A stretch of 64,000 bases of DNA from Polynucleobacter sp. (GTDB taxonomy: Bacteria > Pseudomonadota > Gammaproteobacteria > Burkholderiales > Burkholderiaceae_D), in NCBI GenBank assembly GCA_021737945.1, contig JAIPCX010000015.1, positions 16,184 through 80,183 on the forward strand. Direction: 5' to 3'. Of the stretch, positions 51,269 through 60,031 are shown piece by piece (position 1 is the first letter of the stretch; every line of letters starts with the position of its first letter). The position numbers and the translations under genes were made by a program. The notes under the pieces are model-generated. The model made no database searches. It was given only the letters and a program-made list of their open reading frames with translations, and had not been told where the DNA came from.

Positions 51269-51294
51269 CATAAACCTGACTAGGGAGCCACATC

Positions 51295-51489
51295 ATGCGT
51301 TATGACTTAGATAATCACTACGACATCAGCCCTGAAATAAACAACCCCCACCACTGGATACGCGGCACCGATGTCCAACACGTCTGGAGAAAACACGGCT
51401 GGGTACCACCGAGTGAATATCGGCGGGATTTCCAAATGAATTCAATCAAAGATCCCAGCGACAAAGCAGCAGCAAGGCAAACGAATTGA
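51295..51489 (+). CDS. Unrecognised 64-aa protein under probable LexA control
   Basis: This is a small soluble protein of 64 aa that I do not recognise. It begins MRYDLDNHYDISPEI, with an aromatic- and His-rich middle (NNPHHWIRGTDVQHVWRKHGW) and a polar tail. No membrane segment or signal peptide is present. GGGAG lies upstream of ATG 51295, at about 8-nt spacing, and the near-consensus LexA box is 26 bp upstream. Together these make it a real gene induced by DNA damage. Small SOS proteins are often inhibitors of division, recombination or replication, but that role is only a guess here. A strong hairpin follows. Confidence 0.75.
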   Translation: MRYDLDNHYDISPEINNPHHWIRGTDVQHVWRKHGWVPPSEYRRDFQMNSIKDPSDKAAARQTN

Positions 51490-51504
51490 TTCATTTACTG
51501 ATTA

Positions 51505-51535
51505 TTGGTCAGTCGCTAATCAAGCGACTAACCAA
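51505..51535. other. Strong intergenic hairpin between convergent genes
   Basis: TTGGT-C-AGTCGCT-AATCA-AGCGACT-A-ACCAA is a 12-pair stem with one mismatch. No T-run flanks either side, so it is not a classical terminator. It may stop transcription or protect 3' ends of the LexA-box gene and the 51539 gene. Confidence 0.6.
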
Positions 51536-51538
51536 AAT

Positions 51539-51928
51539 CTAGTTGCTACAAACGAGACTTATTGAGCCTCGTTTTGCCGCCTTATCATCATGGCCAAGGA
51601 TGATAGTTTGTCTATCATTGCCCTGACACGTCATCGCTACCTGAGATTCCTCAGTACTCCAGCAACGTAACCAAGCACTTTGCGGTTTTGAAGAAGCACT
51701 CTTAATCGCTGCCACCTCGCAATGCGACCAACTGGTAAACATCTCTATATTGAATAATTTCGGCTCATCCGTTGTGAGTGGAATTGTTTTTTTCCCGCCT
51801 GACTTGCCAAACTCCACAATCTCGAGATACGCCTCTGCCTTAGCGTGCGACGCAGCCAGCGGCAATGAAAAAATCATCAGCAATGGAAACCAATGAAAGC
51901 GATTAATAAAGTGGTTGATAGCGCGCAT
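51539..51928 (-). CDS. Unrecognised exported protein with four cysteines
   Basis: This 129-aa product has a basic N-terminus and signal peptide (INRFHWFPLLMIFSLPLAASHAKA). The mature protein of about 98 aa contains four cysteines (SHCEVA, LRCWST, MTCQGN and the C-terminal LVCSN), consistent with two disulfides in the periplasm. I do not recognise a domain. Nothing adjacent suggests a role. Confidence 0.7.
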   Translation of the reverse strand: MRAINHFINRFHWFPLLMIFSLPLAASHAKAEAYLEIVEFGKSGGKKTIPLTTDEPKLFNIEMFTSWSHCEVAAIKSASSKPQSAWLRCWSTEESQVAMTCQGNDRQTIILGHDDKAAKRGSISLVCSN

Positions 51929-51976
51929 AAGCTAAGCAGTTAATTATGAGTATGAAGCAACGATTTTGTTTCTAGG

Positions 51977-52483
51977 TTAAACCTTACCCAAATAGTCACG
52001 CTTACCAATTTCCACACCGTTGTGACGCAGGATGGCGTACACCGTCGTTACATGGAAATACACATTCGGCATAGCGTGGTTTAACAAAAATTGCATACCC
52101 TTGTAATGCGTTTCGGTATCACCGCGTTTGGTGACAATATCTTTATCTTCCGTGCCGTCTATTTGGGTAGCGCTAAAACCCTGAATGAAAGCGATGGTCT
52201 TAGCAATACGCTGTTTCAAATCGGCGATGCTCACCTCAGAATCTTCATACGCAGGAATGTCGACACCCGCCAATCTCGCTACAACGGCTTTGGCCGTATC
52301 ACAAGCGATCTGCACCTGACGTATCAATGGAAACATATCGGGATAAAGGCGAAACTGAGTCAATGCGGCTTCGCTCAGCTTTTTAGTATCGATATGGGAC
52401 TGCGCTTTGTCTAACAGGTGATCCAAATTGATCAGCATATTGACGATACGCGGCACGCTGGCCTGGTACATGGACATAGTCAT
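51977..52483 (-). CDS. DUF1993 family protein
   Basis: This 168-aa protein matches the DUF1993 pattern. It starts MTMSMYQASVPRIVNMLINLDHLLDKAQSH, continues with FRLYPDMFPLIRQVQIACDTAK and a central KTIAFIQGF, and ends with NHAMPNVYFHVTTVYAILRHNGVEIGKRDYLG. The histidine-bearing helices suggest a DinB-like four-helix bundle. Function is unknown. AAGGAG lies upstream of the ATG. Confidence 0.88.
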   Translation of the reverse strand: MTMSMYQASVPRIVNMLINLDHLLDKAQSHIDTKKLSEAALTQFRLYPDMFPLIRQVQIACDTAKAVVARLAGVDIPAYEDSEVSIADLKQRIAKTIAFIQGFSATQIDGTEDKDIVTKRGDTETHYKGMQFLLNHAMPNVYFHVTTVYAILRHNGVEIGKRDYLGKV

Positions 52484-52531
52484 GAAAGCTCCTTAAAAGC
52501 CTAATCTTCCCATGTTTTTGCTCACAATGAA

Positions 52532-52561
52532 AAATGCCCCGCAAAATCTGCGAAGCATTTT
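52532..52561 (-). terminator. Terminator downstream of tRNA-Ser
   Basis: AAATGC/GCATTT with an inner CGCA/TGCG forms an imperfect hairpin. On the minus strand it ends GGGGCATTTTTC. It starts 7 bp past the tRNA-Ser CCA. Confidence 0.7.
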
Positions 52562-52567
52562 TTTATT

Positions 52568-52658
52568 TGGCGGAGAGAGGGGGATTCGAACCCCCGGTAG
52601 GCTATGAACCTACACACGCTTTCCAGGCGTGCGACTTAAACCACTCATCCATCTCTCC
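52568..52658 (-). tRNA. tRNA-Ser (anticodon GGA), CCA encoded
   Basis: On the minus strand the acceptor GGAGAGA pairs with TCTCTCC. The anticodon arm CACGCCTGGAAAGCGTG carries GGA. A long variable arm (TGTAGGTTCATAGCCTACC) identifies a class II tRNA. The T-arm is GGGGGTTCGAATCCCCC, discriminator G, then genomic CCA. It reads UCC and UCU codons. Confidence 0.97.
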
Positions 52659-53028
52659 GGAATTCGTTTGAGCCGTGGTCCAAACGAAGCTCCGGATTAT
52701 AGCAAAACTTCCTAGTGGCTTTTTACATTCTCTTACCGAGCGAAACTAAAAATCATCTTTTAGTGCGAGATTACGAATGGATTTTCTACTTTTAAAAGGA
52801 CTAATCACTTGTAAGCTTTTACCTTCTGCTGCAAGAGCTTAGTTCAAATAGCGCTACTTCGCTCTCAAACAATCGCGTATATGATCCTACAACGCTCCTG
52901 AATAAAATTTTTTCTGTTGATGTCACCACATAAAAATTTAATCGAAATTCAAACCAGAACAATAGGATGCCATCACATATCCACGCAACGTTTAATTTCT
53001 TTACAGTACCCTTATTGATTTGAGTAAG
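52659..53028. other. Gene-free AT-rich stretch
   Basis: About 370 bp upstream of tRNA-Ser, with no supported ORF on either strand. The part next to 52659 should contain the tRNA promoter on the minus strand. I see no other structure worth calling. Confidence 0.4.
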
Positions 53029-53181
53029 TTAGCTATGACGATGATTCGCGCAATTCCCGGTAGGCATGACACTATTCGCAGGATTCTCACTAAATTGGGA
53101 TAATTGGTCGTTCGCACTGGATGATTTAGCCAGCACTACCAAACTGCTCGTTATCAGCCACGCCAGCATCAAATTCCTCAT
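53029..53181 (-). CDS. Possible small exported peptide (50 aa), unrecognised
   Basis: This ORF is too short for the track. It reads MRNLMLAWLITSSLVVLAKSSSA and then a 27-residue polar tail ending GNCANHRHS. The N-terminus is a good signal peptide (SSA cleavage site). GAGAGGGAAATC directly before the ATG is a convincing Shine-Dalgarno. About 60 bp upstream, TTGTCT and TATAAA-like elements at 17-18 bp spacing could be a promoter. The one cysteine and two histidines in the tail could bind metal. The 53066..53311 ORF on the other strand is its shadow. Confidence 0.5.
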   Translation of the reverse strand: MRNLMLAWLITSSLVVLAKSSSANDQLSQFSENPANSVMPTGNCANHRHS

Positions 53182-53420
53182 GATTTCCCTCTCCTATCAA
53201 TTCAAAAAGCCATTTTTAAAAATAAAGCTTTATAAATTTATTAAGCTATGTAAGACAATTGTCGTTTTAGCATCGAGAGGAAAAACAGGTCAACAGATTC
53301 AGTGTACCTAGTACATCGCGCTTGAAAAGCGTTGTCATTAAACACAAATTCGCTGGAGCATTGAGCTAGGGATAGCCCACTGAATGATGCATGCATTTTG
53401 CCGCGGAACGTCGCCGCAAT

Positions 53421-53453
53421 AAAAAAAGCCGCTTCGCCCGAAGACGAAGCGGC
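53421..53453 (-). terminator. Rho-independent terminator of acs
   Basis: A 9-bp GC-rich stem GCCGCTTCG/CGAAGCGGC is followed on the minus strand by seven Ts. It lies about 110 bp past the acs stop and separates acs from the 53029..53181 ORF. Confidence 0.88.
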
Positions 53454-53532
53454 AATTCGGTAATAGAGCCATCGGAGTTAGCCCTACGACCTTCCCCCAC
53501 AAAACCATTTGAATCTAAACCTACGTTGCAGC

Positions 53533-53560
53533 AAAGAGATATCCGTTGCGATATCTCTTT
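53533..53560. other. Perfect hairpin abutting the acs stop codon
   Basis: AAAGAGATATC/GATATCTCTTT is an 11-bp perfect stem with a 6-base loop, ending one base before the acs stop codon. No long T-run follows it on the minus strand, so it more likely protects the 3' end or assists the terminator at 53421-53453. Confidence 0.65.
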
Positions 53561-55543
53561 TTAAATCGCTTGCTTCAATTGCTCCAAGATCGCTGGATTT
53601 TCTAACGTTGATATGTCTTGCGTAATCTCTTCACCTTTGGCGAGTACACGCAACAGACGTCGCATGATTTTCCCAGAACGGGTCTTGGGAAGATTGTCAC
53701 CAAAGCGTATTTCTTTAGGTTTAGCAATTGGACCAATTTCTTTTCCAACCCATTCACGCAGTTCTTTTGCAATGGCTACTGCTTGCTCACCAGTAGGTCG
53801 CGCGCCTTTTAACACCACGAATGCACAAATTGACTCACCGGTGGTTGGGTCAGGTTTACCTACAACCGCGGCTTCGGCAACCATAGGATTGGCAACGAGT
53901 GCAGACTCAATTTCCATCGTTCCCATGCGGTGACCTGATACATTCAACACATCATCGATACGACCGGTGATGGTGAAGTAAGTGGTTTTTTCATCGCGAA
54001 TGGCACCGTCACCTGCCAAGTACATTGTGCCTCCCAACTCAGGAGGGAAGTAGCTAGACTTGAAACGCTCTGGATCATTCCAGATAGTTCGTATCATTGA
54101 TGGCCAAGGACGCTTCACAACTAAAATACCGCCGTGACCGTGCGGCATATCGTTACCCGCCTCATCAACAATCGCCGCCATAATGCCAGGCAAAGGCAAG
54201 GTACACGAACCCGGCACCATAGGGGTTGCCCCTGGCAGCGGACTAATCATGTGACCACCCGTTTCTGTTTGCCAGAACGTATCAGCAATCGGGCACTTAC
54301 TGTCGCCGACGTTTTTGTAGTACCACATCCACGCTTCTGGATTGATAGGTTCACCGACTGATCCCAGCAAACGTAATGAGGTGAGATCAAATTTTTTCGG
54401 ATGCGCTTTTGGATCTGCATCGGATGCTTTAATCAGTGAGCGTATTGCGGTCGGTGCGGTATAAAAAATCGTCGCTTTATGTCGCTCTATCATTTCCCAG
54501 AAACGACCAGCGTGTGGGAACGTAGGCACACCTTCGAACACAATTTGTGTCGCTCCGACCGCTAACGGGCCATACGCAATATAACTATGGCCGGTGACCC
54601 AACCGATATCGGCCGTACACCAAAATACGTCGGTAGGCTTAATGTCGAAGGTCCACTTCATGGTCAACGCAGCCCACAGCAAATAACCACCAGACGCATG
54701 CTGTACGCCTTTCGGTTTGCCGGTTGAACCTGAGGTATACAAAATGAACAGCGGATGCTCTGCGTTGACCCACTCGGGCTCGCATTGCTCTGGTTGCTTT
54801 TCAATCAAATCGTGTAACCAAATATCACGATCAGCGACGACATTAATTTTGCCTTTGGTTCGTTGATAGATAACGGCGTTCTTGATGCCTTCGCATCCAC
54901 CCATCGCCAAAGCTTCATCAACAATCGCTTTCAAGGGAAGCTGCTTACCACCGCGCACTTGTTCATCAGCAGTAATGACAGCGACGGCACCGGCATCAAT
55001 AATGCGCTCTTGCAGTGACTTGGCAGAGAAACCCCCGAAGACTACTGAATGCGTTGCACCAATACGTGCGCATGCTTGCATTGCTGCGACACCCTCAACC
55101 GACATTGGCATGTAGATGATGACGCGATCACCTTTGTTGATGCCTAGTGATTTGAGGCCGTTGGCGAACTTACATACTTTTTGATGCAATTCGCGATAAC
55201 TGAGTTTGCTAACCGATCCATCATCAGCTTCAAAGATGATCGCAGTGCGATCCGCATTACCATTGGTGAGATTTCGATCTAGGCAGTTGTAGGACACATT
55301 CAACAAACCATCGTCGAACCATTTGTAAAACGGCGCCTGCGATTCGTCTAATGTTTTTGAAAATGGCTTGTGCCATTCAAGATGTTCGCGCGCTAGACGG
55401 GCCCAAAAACCTTCGTAATCTTTTTCTGCTTCGGCGCACAAGGCCTGATAGGCTGCCATACCGGCAACCGTCGCATTTTTTAAAAAGTCTGCAGGCGGAG
55501 CGAATACACGCTCCTCGTGCATGAGGGACTCGATTTCAGACAT
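53561..55543 (-). CDS. acs: Acetyl-CoA synthetase
   Basis: Acs activates acetate to acetyl-CoA through acetyl-AMP. ATG 55543 has GGAG and gives 660 aa; the track start 20 codons earlier is not supported. The ATP-binding loop is [11 protein letters not shown] at 269-279. The acetate-site motif [12 protein letters not shown] and the signature [11 protein letters not shown] are present. The regulatory catalytic lysine K625 lies in [11 protein letters not shown], the usual protein-acetylation site. It is divergent from fumarase, with about 256 bp between starts. Confidence 0.97.
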   Translation of the reverse strand: MSEIESLMHEERVFAPPADFLKNATVAGMAAYQALCAEAEKDYEGFWARLAREHLEWHKPFSKTLDESQAPFYKWFDDGLLNVSYNCLDRNLTNGNADRTAIIFEADDGSVSKLSYRELHQKVCKFANGLKSLGINKGDRVIIYMPMSVEGVAAMQACARIGATHSVVFGGFSAKSLQERIIDAGAVAVITADEQVRGGKQLPLKAIVDEALAMGGCEGIKNAVIYQRTKGKINVVADRDIWLHDLIEKQPEQCEPEWVNAEHPLFILYTSGSTGKPKGVQHASGGYLLWAALTMKWTFDIKPTDVFWCTADIGWVTGHSYIAYGPLAVGATQIVFEGVPTFPHAGRFWEMIERHKATIFYTAPTAIRSLIKASDADPKAHPKKFDLTSLRLLGSVGEPINPEAWMWYYKNVGDSKCPIADTFWQTETGGHMISPLPGATPMVPGSCTLPLPGIMAAIVDEAGNDMPHGHGGILVVKRPWPSMIRTIWNDPERFKSSYFPPELGGTMYLAGDGAIRDEKTTYFTITGRIDDVLNVSGHRMGTMEIESALVANPMVAEAAVVGKPDPTTGESICAFVVLKGARPTGEQAVAIAKELREWVGKEIGPIAKPKEIRFGDNLPKTRSGKIMRRLLRVLAKGEEITQDISTLENPAILEQLKQAI

Positions 55544-55799
55544 GGTGTCTCCATCCTGCAAATAATTATTGTGGCTTAACGATAAGCCGGCACCCTTACT
55601 CAAGCCTTACATAAGACCAAGCGTTATGCTCAGGTATGTAGCTTATAGCAAGCACTGAATTGGCTGGTAGTCGAGGTGTAAAATGATGCGCTGCGAGGCC
55701 ACACATCGCGAGTAGATAGCTTCAGCTTGCGAAGGGCCTCAAAATGCATAAATTTACTTACGTTGCCTACGCTTGCCAATTTCATATTTTAAGCCAATC

Positions 55800-57335
55800 A
55801 TGACCATTATTAAGCAAGAAGATCTGATCGAATCCGTCGCTGCAGCGTTGCAATTTATCAGCTACTACCACCCAACGGATTACATCCGCCATCTGGCTCG
55901 CGCCTACGAACGCGAGCAAAGCGCCGCAGCAAAAGACGCCATCGCTCAGATACTGACCAATTCTCGCATGTGCGCTGAAGGCAAGCGCCCCATCTGCCAG
56001 GACACGGGAATCGTGAATGTATTTTTAAAAATCGGCATGGACGTACGCTTTGAAGGCTTTGCAGGATCGATTACTGACGCTATTAATGAAGGCGTTCGCC
56101 GTGGCTACAACAATACCGATAACAAGTTACGTGCTTCAGTCGTAGCCGATCCGCAATTCGAACGAAAAAATACTAAAGACAATACGCCCGCCGTCGTTCA
56201 CATGGAAGTCGTACCTGGGAATACCTTCGATGTGCAAGTCGCCGCTAAAGGCGGTGGCTCAGAAAACAAAAGTAAATTCGTTATGCTCAATCCCTCGGAC
56301 TCATTAGTCGATTGGATATTAAAGACTGTGCCAACCATGGGCGCTGGATGGTGCCCCCCTGGCATGCTCGGTATCGGTATCGGCGGCACTGCAGAACACG
56401 CCATGCTGATGGCGAAACAATCGCTCATGGAAGATCTCGACATGAGTGATTTGCTGGCTCGTGGCCCCCAAAATAAAACCGAAGAATTGCGCGTTGAGTT
56501 GTATGAAAAAGTCAATGCACTAGGTATCGGTGCGCAAGGTCTCGGTGGACTGACAACCGTGCTTGATATAAAAATCATGATGCATCCAACCCATGCTGCA
56601 TCTAAACCTGTCGCCATGATTCCTAACTGTGCAGCCACGCGACATGCGCATTTTGTGATGGATGGATCAGGCCCTGTGTATATGGATCCACCATCGCTTT
56701 CTGAGTGGCCAGAAGTCCACTGGACGCCTGATACGCAAAAATCTAAACGCATCGATCTCAATACACTCACGGCTGCCGAAGTCGCGTCATGGACACCCGG
56801 ACAAACGCTGCTACTCAATGGAAAAATGCTTACCGGGCGTGATGCTGCGCATAAGCGCATTCAAGACATGCTCGCCAAAGGTGAAAAGCTACCTGTCGAT
56901 TTTAAAAATCGTGTGATTTATTACGTCGGCCCCGTTGATCCTGTGCGCGATGAAGTGGTTGGTCCTGCTGGCCCAACAACCGCAACGCGTATGGATAAAT
57001 TTACCGACATGATGTTAGAAAAAACCGGTTTGATTGCGATGGTTGGTAAAGCTGAGCGTGGACCGATTGCGATTGAGTCGATTAAAAATCATAAGTCAGC
57101 CTATCTGATGGCAGTCGGTGGTGCAGCCTATCTGGTATCGAAAGCGATCAAAGGAGCCAAGGTAGTCGGCTTTGCAGATTTAGGTATGGAAGCGATTTAT
57201 GAATTTGATGTCAGCGATATGCCAGTAACGGTTGCAGTTGATTCCAGCGGTATTTCAGTGCACAACACTGGACCTAAAGAATGGCAAGAACGTATCGCTG
57301 CCACCATCGGCAAGATACCGGTCAAGATTGGCTGA
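55800..57335 (+). CDS. fumA: Fumarate hydratase, class I (iron-sulfur)
   Basis: This enzyme hydrates fumarate to malate with a [4Fe-4S] cluster. ATG 55800 is chosen over the track TTG at 55773 and gives 511 aa. Cluster cysteines are likely those in RPICQDTGIVNVFLKIG, AGWCPPGMLGIGIGGTAEHAM and PNCAATRHAHF. The C-terminal beta-type domain has GQTLLLNGKMLTGRDAAHKR and YYVGPVDPVRDEVVGPAGPTTATRMDKF. It overlaps the murI start, giving a fumA-murI pair. Confidence 0.95.
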   Translation: MTIIKQEDLIESVAAALQFISYYHPTDYIRHLARAYEREQSAAAKDAIAQILTNSRMCAEGKRPICQDTGIVNVFLKIGMDVRFEGFAGSITDAINEGVRRGYNNTDNKLRASVVADPQFERKNTKDNTPAVVHMEVVPGNTFDVQVAAKGGGSENKSKFVMLNPSDSLVDWILKTVPTMGAGWCPPGMLGIGIGGTAEHAMLMAKQSLMEDLDMSDLLARGPQNKTEELRVELYEKVNALGIGAQGLGGLTTVLDIKIMMHPTHAASKPVAMIPNCAATRHAHFVMDGSGPVYMDPPSLSEWPEVHWTPDTQKSKRIDLNTLTAAEVASWTPGQTLLLNGKMLTGRDAAHKRIQDMLAKGEKLPVDFKNRVIYYVGPVDPVRDEVVGPAGPTTATRMDKFTDMMLEKTGLIAMVGKAERGPIAIESIKNHKSAYLMAVGGAAYLVSKAIKGAKVVGFADLGMEAIYEFDVSDMPVTVAVDSSGISVHNTGPKEWQERIAATIGKIPVKIG

Positions 57336-58182
57336 TTCTTTTACATCGTTAAATTCGAACGCACCGATTGGTGTGTTCGATTCGGGTATGGGGGGACTGT
57401 CGGTGCTGCGGCATGTTCATGCCTTACTGCCCTCCGAAGAGCTACTGTATTTTGCTGATTCGGGCTTTGCACCCTACGGCGAAAAACCCGAAGCCATCAT
57501 CGTTGAGCGCGTGTTGTCGATTGCTGCGTTTTTACAGACATTCCATGTCAAAGCGATGGTGGTTGCGTGCAATACCGCAACCGCAGCAGCAATTTCAGCA
57601 CTCCGTTCACACTACCCACACATGCAAGTCGTGGGAGTAGAGCCCGGACTGAAACCAGCGGCTGCAATAACAAAATCAGGCGTGGTTGGAGTGTTAGCCA
57701 CGACCAGCACCTTAGCCAGTGAAAAATTTCAGAAATTACAGCAGCAAATCACTGACGCAGTCGACGTGCGTTTTATTACACAGGCGTGTAATGGTCTGGT
57801 TGATCAAATTGAAAAAGGTGAGTTGAATTCGCGCGCGACGGCTGAATTGGTTGAGCGTTATGTAGCACCATTACTAAAGCAAAGCGTCGATACCTTGGTC
57901 TTGGGTTGCACGCACTACCCTTTTGTACAACCATTGATCGATCAGATAGTTAAGTCTGCAGGGCATAGTGTGATTCAGGTTGATACCGGAGAGCCGGTTG
58001 CCAAACAGCTGCAACGACTTTTAGTTCAACACTCGCTGTTGCGTGAAGCATCAGCAACACCCGCCGAAATACTCGCTTTCACCAGCGGTAGCCGAACCGC
58101 GCTCGAAACTGCATTTCGCCAGCTGTTGGGCTTGTCTGTCAGTGTAGCCAGCGTCGATAACGCGGGCTTTGCTGAGTCATAG
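57328..58182 (+). CDS. murI: Glutamate racemase
   Basis: MurI makes D-glutamate for peptidoglycan. The track ORF begins inside fumarase in another frame. The likely start is TTG 57328, overlapping the fumarase stop (aTTGGCTGA), which gives 284 aa, normal for MurI. The two catalytic cysteines are C81 (ACNTATAAAI) and C194 (LGCTHYPFV), and D18 is in FDSGMGG. No strong Shine-Dalgarno precedes the TTG, so translational coupling to fumarase is probable. Confidence 0.94.
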   Translation: MADSFTSLNSNAPIGVFDSGMGGLSVLRHVHALLPSEELLYFADSGFAPYGEKPEAIIVERVLSIAAFLQTFHVKAMVVACNTATAAAISALRSHYPHMQVVGVEPGLKPAAAITKSGVVGVLATTSTLASEKFQKLQQQITDAVDVRFITQACNGLVDQIEKGELNSRATAELVERYVAPLLKQSVDTLVLGCTHYPFVQPLIDQIVKSAGHSVIQVDTGEPVAKQLQRLLVQHSLLREASATPAEILAFTSGSRTALETAFRQLLGLSVSVASVDNAGFAES

Positions 58183-58216
58183 CGCTTGAAATAGCGCCAG
58201 CAGGTCGGAAATTTTG

Positions 58217-58222
58217 TATAAT
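58217..58222 (+). promoter_or_regulatory. Probable -10 of the tRNA-His promoter
   Basis: TATAAT lies 45 bp before the mature 5' end of tRNA-His. The best -35 look-alike (TTGAAA at 58186) is at a 25-bp spacing, too far, so only the -10 is called. Confidence 0.5.
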
Positions 58223-58266
58223 AGGTAGCTTATTTCGGTCTGAATCTATCAGATCGTTTTATCAGT

Positions 58267-58343
58267 GGTGGCCGTAGCTCAGTTGGTAGAGTCCAGGATT
58301 GTGATTCCTGTTGTCGTGGGTTCGAGCCCCATCGGTCACCCCA
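58267..58343 (+). tRNA. tRNA-His (anticodon GTG), CCA encoded
   Basis: The acceptor GGTGGCCG pairs with CGGTCACC, including the extra G-1 opposite discriminator C, which marks tRNA-His. The D-loop is AGCTCAGTTGGTAGAG, the anticodon arm CAGGATTGTGATTCCTG with GTG, and the T-arm GTGGGTTCGAGCCCCAT. CCA is encoded. It is nearly the E. coli sequence. Confidence 0.98.
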
Positions 58344-58359
58344 CAGTATTCATTTAGCA

Positions 58360-58390
58360 ATGCCCGATCTTCCAAGGTCGGGCATTTTTG
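58360..58390 (+). terminator. Rho-independent terminator after tRNA-His
   Basis: ATGCCCGA/TCGGGCAT forms an 8-bp stem with a 10-base loop and is followed by TTTTTG. It lies 17 bp after the tRNA. Confidence 0.88.
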
Positions 58391-58474
58391 TTTCTAGGCC
58401 AGCCGCCTGCTAGTTGATTCGCAGGCATGTGATCTTTGGTAAAGTTCTGGCTTCTGATTCGAAGGATTCTACTC

Positions 58475-59362
58475 ATGCAATCTCTCAACCATCCCCAGCG
58501 TCTGGGCATCATCGGCGGCAGCGGTATTTATGATATCGATGGCCTGGAAAACCCCACCTGGATTAAGGTTGCTTCCCCCTTTGGTGAGCCCTCTGATGAA
58601 ATCCTCACCGGCGTTCTTTCGGGGCAAGCCATGGCTTTTTTACCGCGCCATGGTCGAGGTCACACGATTCCACCGTCTGAGGTGAACTACCGCGCCAACA
58701 TCGATGCGTTAAAACGAATTGGCGTCACCGATATCATTTCACTGTCTGCCGTTGGTTCATTGCGTGAAGATTTAGCACCTGGCACATTTGTGATTGTGGA
58801 TCAATTTATTGATCGTACCTTTGCACGTGAAAAATCATTTTTTGGTAAAGGATTAGTCGCTCACGTATCGATGGCGCATCCTGTATGTTCACGTCTTGGA
58901 GATCATCTGCAAGCCAGTGCTGATGCAACCTCGTTAAACATTGTGCGCGGTGGCACGTATCTGGTAATGGAAGGTCCGCAGTTTTCTAGCCAAGCAGAAT
59001 CGAAACTATATCGCCAATGGGATTGCGATGTGATCGGCATGACCAATATGCCCGAAGCTAAACTAGCTCGCGAAGCAGAAATTTGCTACGCCAGTGTTGC
59101 GATGGTGACTGATTTTGATTGTTGGCATCCCGATCATGATCATGTCAGCGTCGATCAAGTCATTAAAGTTTTACTTGGTAATGCAGGCAAAGGTCGCGAT
59201 CTGGTTAAACAATTAGTCCATCAACTGCCTAAAGACACCAACGCACACACATGTAGTTGCAAGCACTCATTAGAGCATGCACTCATTACTGCGCCGCATG
59301 CACGTAATCCGGCCATGATGGAAAAGTTATCGGTGGTTGCTGGACGAGTACTCCAACGATGA
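58475..59362 (+). CDS. mtnP: S-methyl-5'-thioadenosine phosphorylase
   Basis: MtnP phosphorolyses methylthioadenosine (and often 5'-deoxyadenosine) to adenine plus the 1-phosphate sugar. ATG 58475 with AAGGA gives 295 aa. Motifs: GIIGGSGIYDI (phosphate loop), FLPRHGRGHTIPPSEVNYRANI, MEGPQFSSQAES, IGMTNMPEAKLAREAEICY and VTDFDCWH. The aspartates D213 and D215 of TDFD indicate 6-aminopurine (adenine) specificity. It is first in a four-gene operon; its stop overlaps the aldolase start by 4 bp (ATGA). Confidence 0.94.
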   Translation: MQSLNHPQRLGIIGGSGIYDIDGLENPTWIKVASPFGEPSDEILTGVLSGQAMAFLPRHGRGHTIPPSEVNYRANIDALKRIGVTDIISLSAVGSLREDLAPGTFVIVDQFIDRTFAREKSFFGKGLVAHVSMAHPVCSRLGDHLQASADATSLNIVRGGTYLVMEGPQFSSQAESKLYRQWDCDVIGMTNMPEAKLAREAEICYASVAMVTDFDCWHPDHDHVSVDQVIKVLLGNAGKGRDLVKQLVHQLPKDTNAHTCSCKHSLEHALITAPHARNPAMMEKLSVVAGRVLQR

Positions 59363-60021
59363 GCATCACATCAACCACTCAGCGCGCGCACATTATTCAA
59401 GCCTGCCAACAGCTTGAAGTGGCGGGGTTGAATCGTGGTACATCAGGCAATATCAGCTGCCGTGAGGGCGATCATTTCCTAATTACGCCTTCTGGCGTGC
59501 CAACAGCGCAGATGCAACCCGAAAGCATAGTCGCCATGAATTTTGAGGGTCAGGTAATCGGTAGTGGCAAGCCTTCAAGCGAATGGCATTTTCATAGCGA
59601 CTTACTGCGCCATCGTCCCGAGCTGCATGCGATCGTTCACACGCACTCGCCAAATGCAACCGCGCTAGCTTGCCTTCGTGAAGATTTGCCTGCGTTTCAT
59701 TACATGATTGCGATTGCCGGTGGCGATTCGATACGCTGCGCACCCTATGCCTTATTTGGCACACAAACTTTATCGGATTATGCAGTAGCAGCCATGCAAG
59801 ATCGCAAGGCCTGTTTGCTTGCCAATCATGGATTGATCGCTGCGGGTCGTGACCTTGATGAGGCCATGGCTGTAGCGATAGAAATTGAATCTTTATGTCA
59901 GCAATATTTATTGGCTCGCCAAAATGGGCAACCTGTATTGCTATCGTCCGAAGAAATGCAGGCTGTGATTGAACGTTTCAAAAATTACGGCCGTAATGTG
60001 CATTCCCCCGAAAAAACCTAA
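59359..60021 (+). CDS. ald2: Class II aldolase, FucA-like; predicted 5-(methylthio)ribulose-1-phosphate / 5-deoxyribulose-1-phosphate aldolase
   Basis: This 220-aa zinc aldolase follows E. coli FucA almost motif by motif. GTSGNIS is at 28-33, LITPSGVP at 41-48, E75 sits in PSSEWHFH, zinc histidines H94 and H96 are in VHTHSPN, and H157 is in ANHGLI. FHYMIAIAGGDSIRCAPYALFGT is also FucA-like. MtnB dehydratases share the fold but lack this detailed match. No fucose genes lie nearby. Its place between mtnP and mtnA indicates the Ald2 role of the DHAP shunt, cleaving the ketose 1-phosphate to dihydroxyacetone phosphate plus methylthioacetaldehyde or acetaldehyde. Confidence 0.85.
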   Translation: MSITSTTQRAHIIQACQQLEVAGLNRGTSGNISCREGDHFLITPSGVPTAQMQPESIVAMNFEGQVIGSGKPSSEWHFHSDLLRHRPELHAIVHTHSPNATALACLREDLPAFHYMIAIAGGDSIRCAPYALFGTQTLSDYAVAAMQDRKACLLANHGLIAAGRDLDEAMAVAIEIESLCQQYLLARQNGQPVLLSSEEMQAVIERFKNYGRNVHSPEKT

Positions 60022-60031
60022 GCGAGAAACC

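Noticed and set aside
53066-53311. 81-aa plus-strand ORF in the track
   Set aside because: It is the antisense of the small exported-peptide ORF at 53029..53181, which has a far better Shine-Dalgarno and signal peptide.
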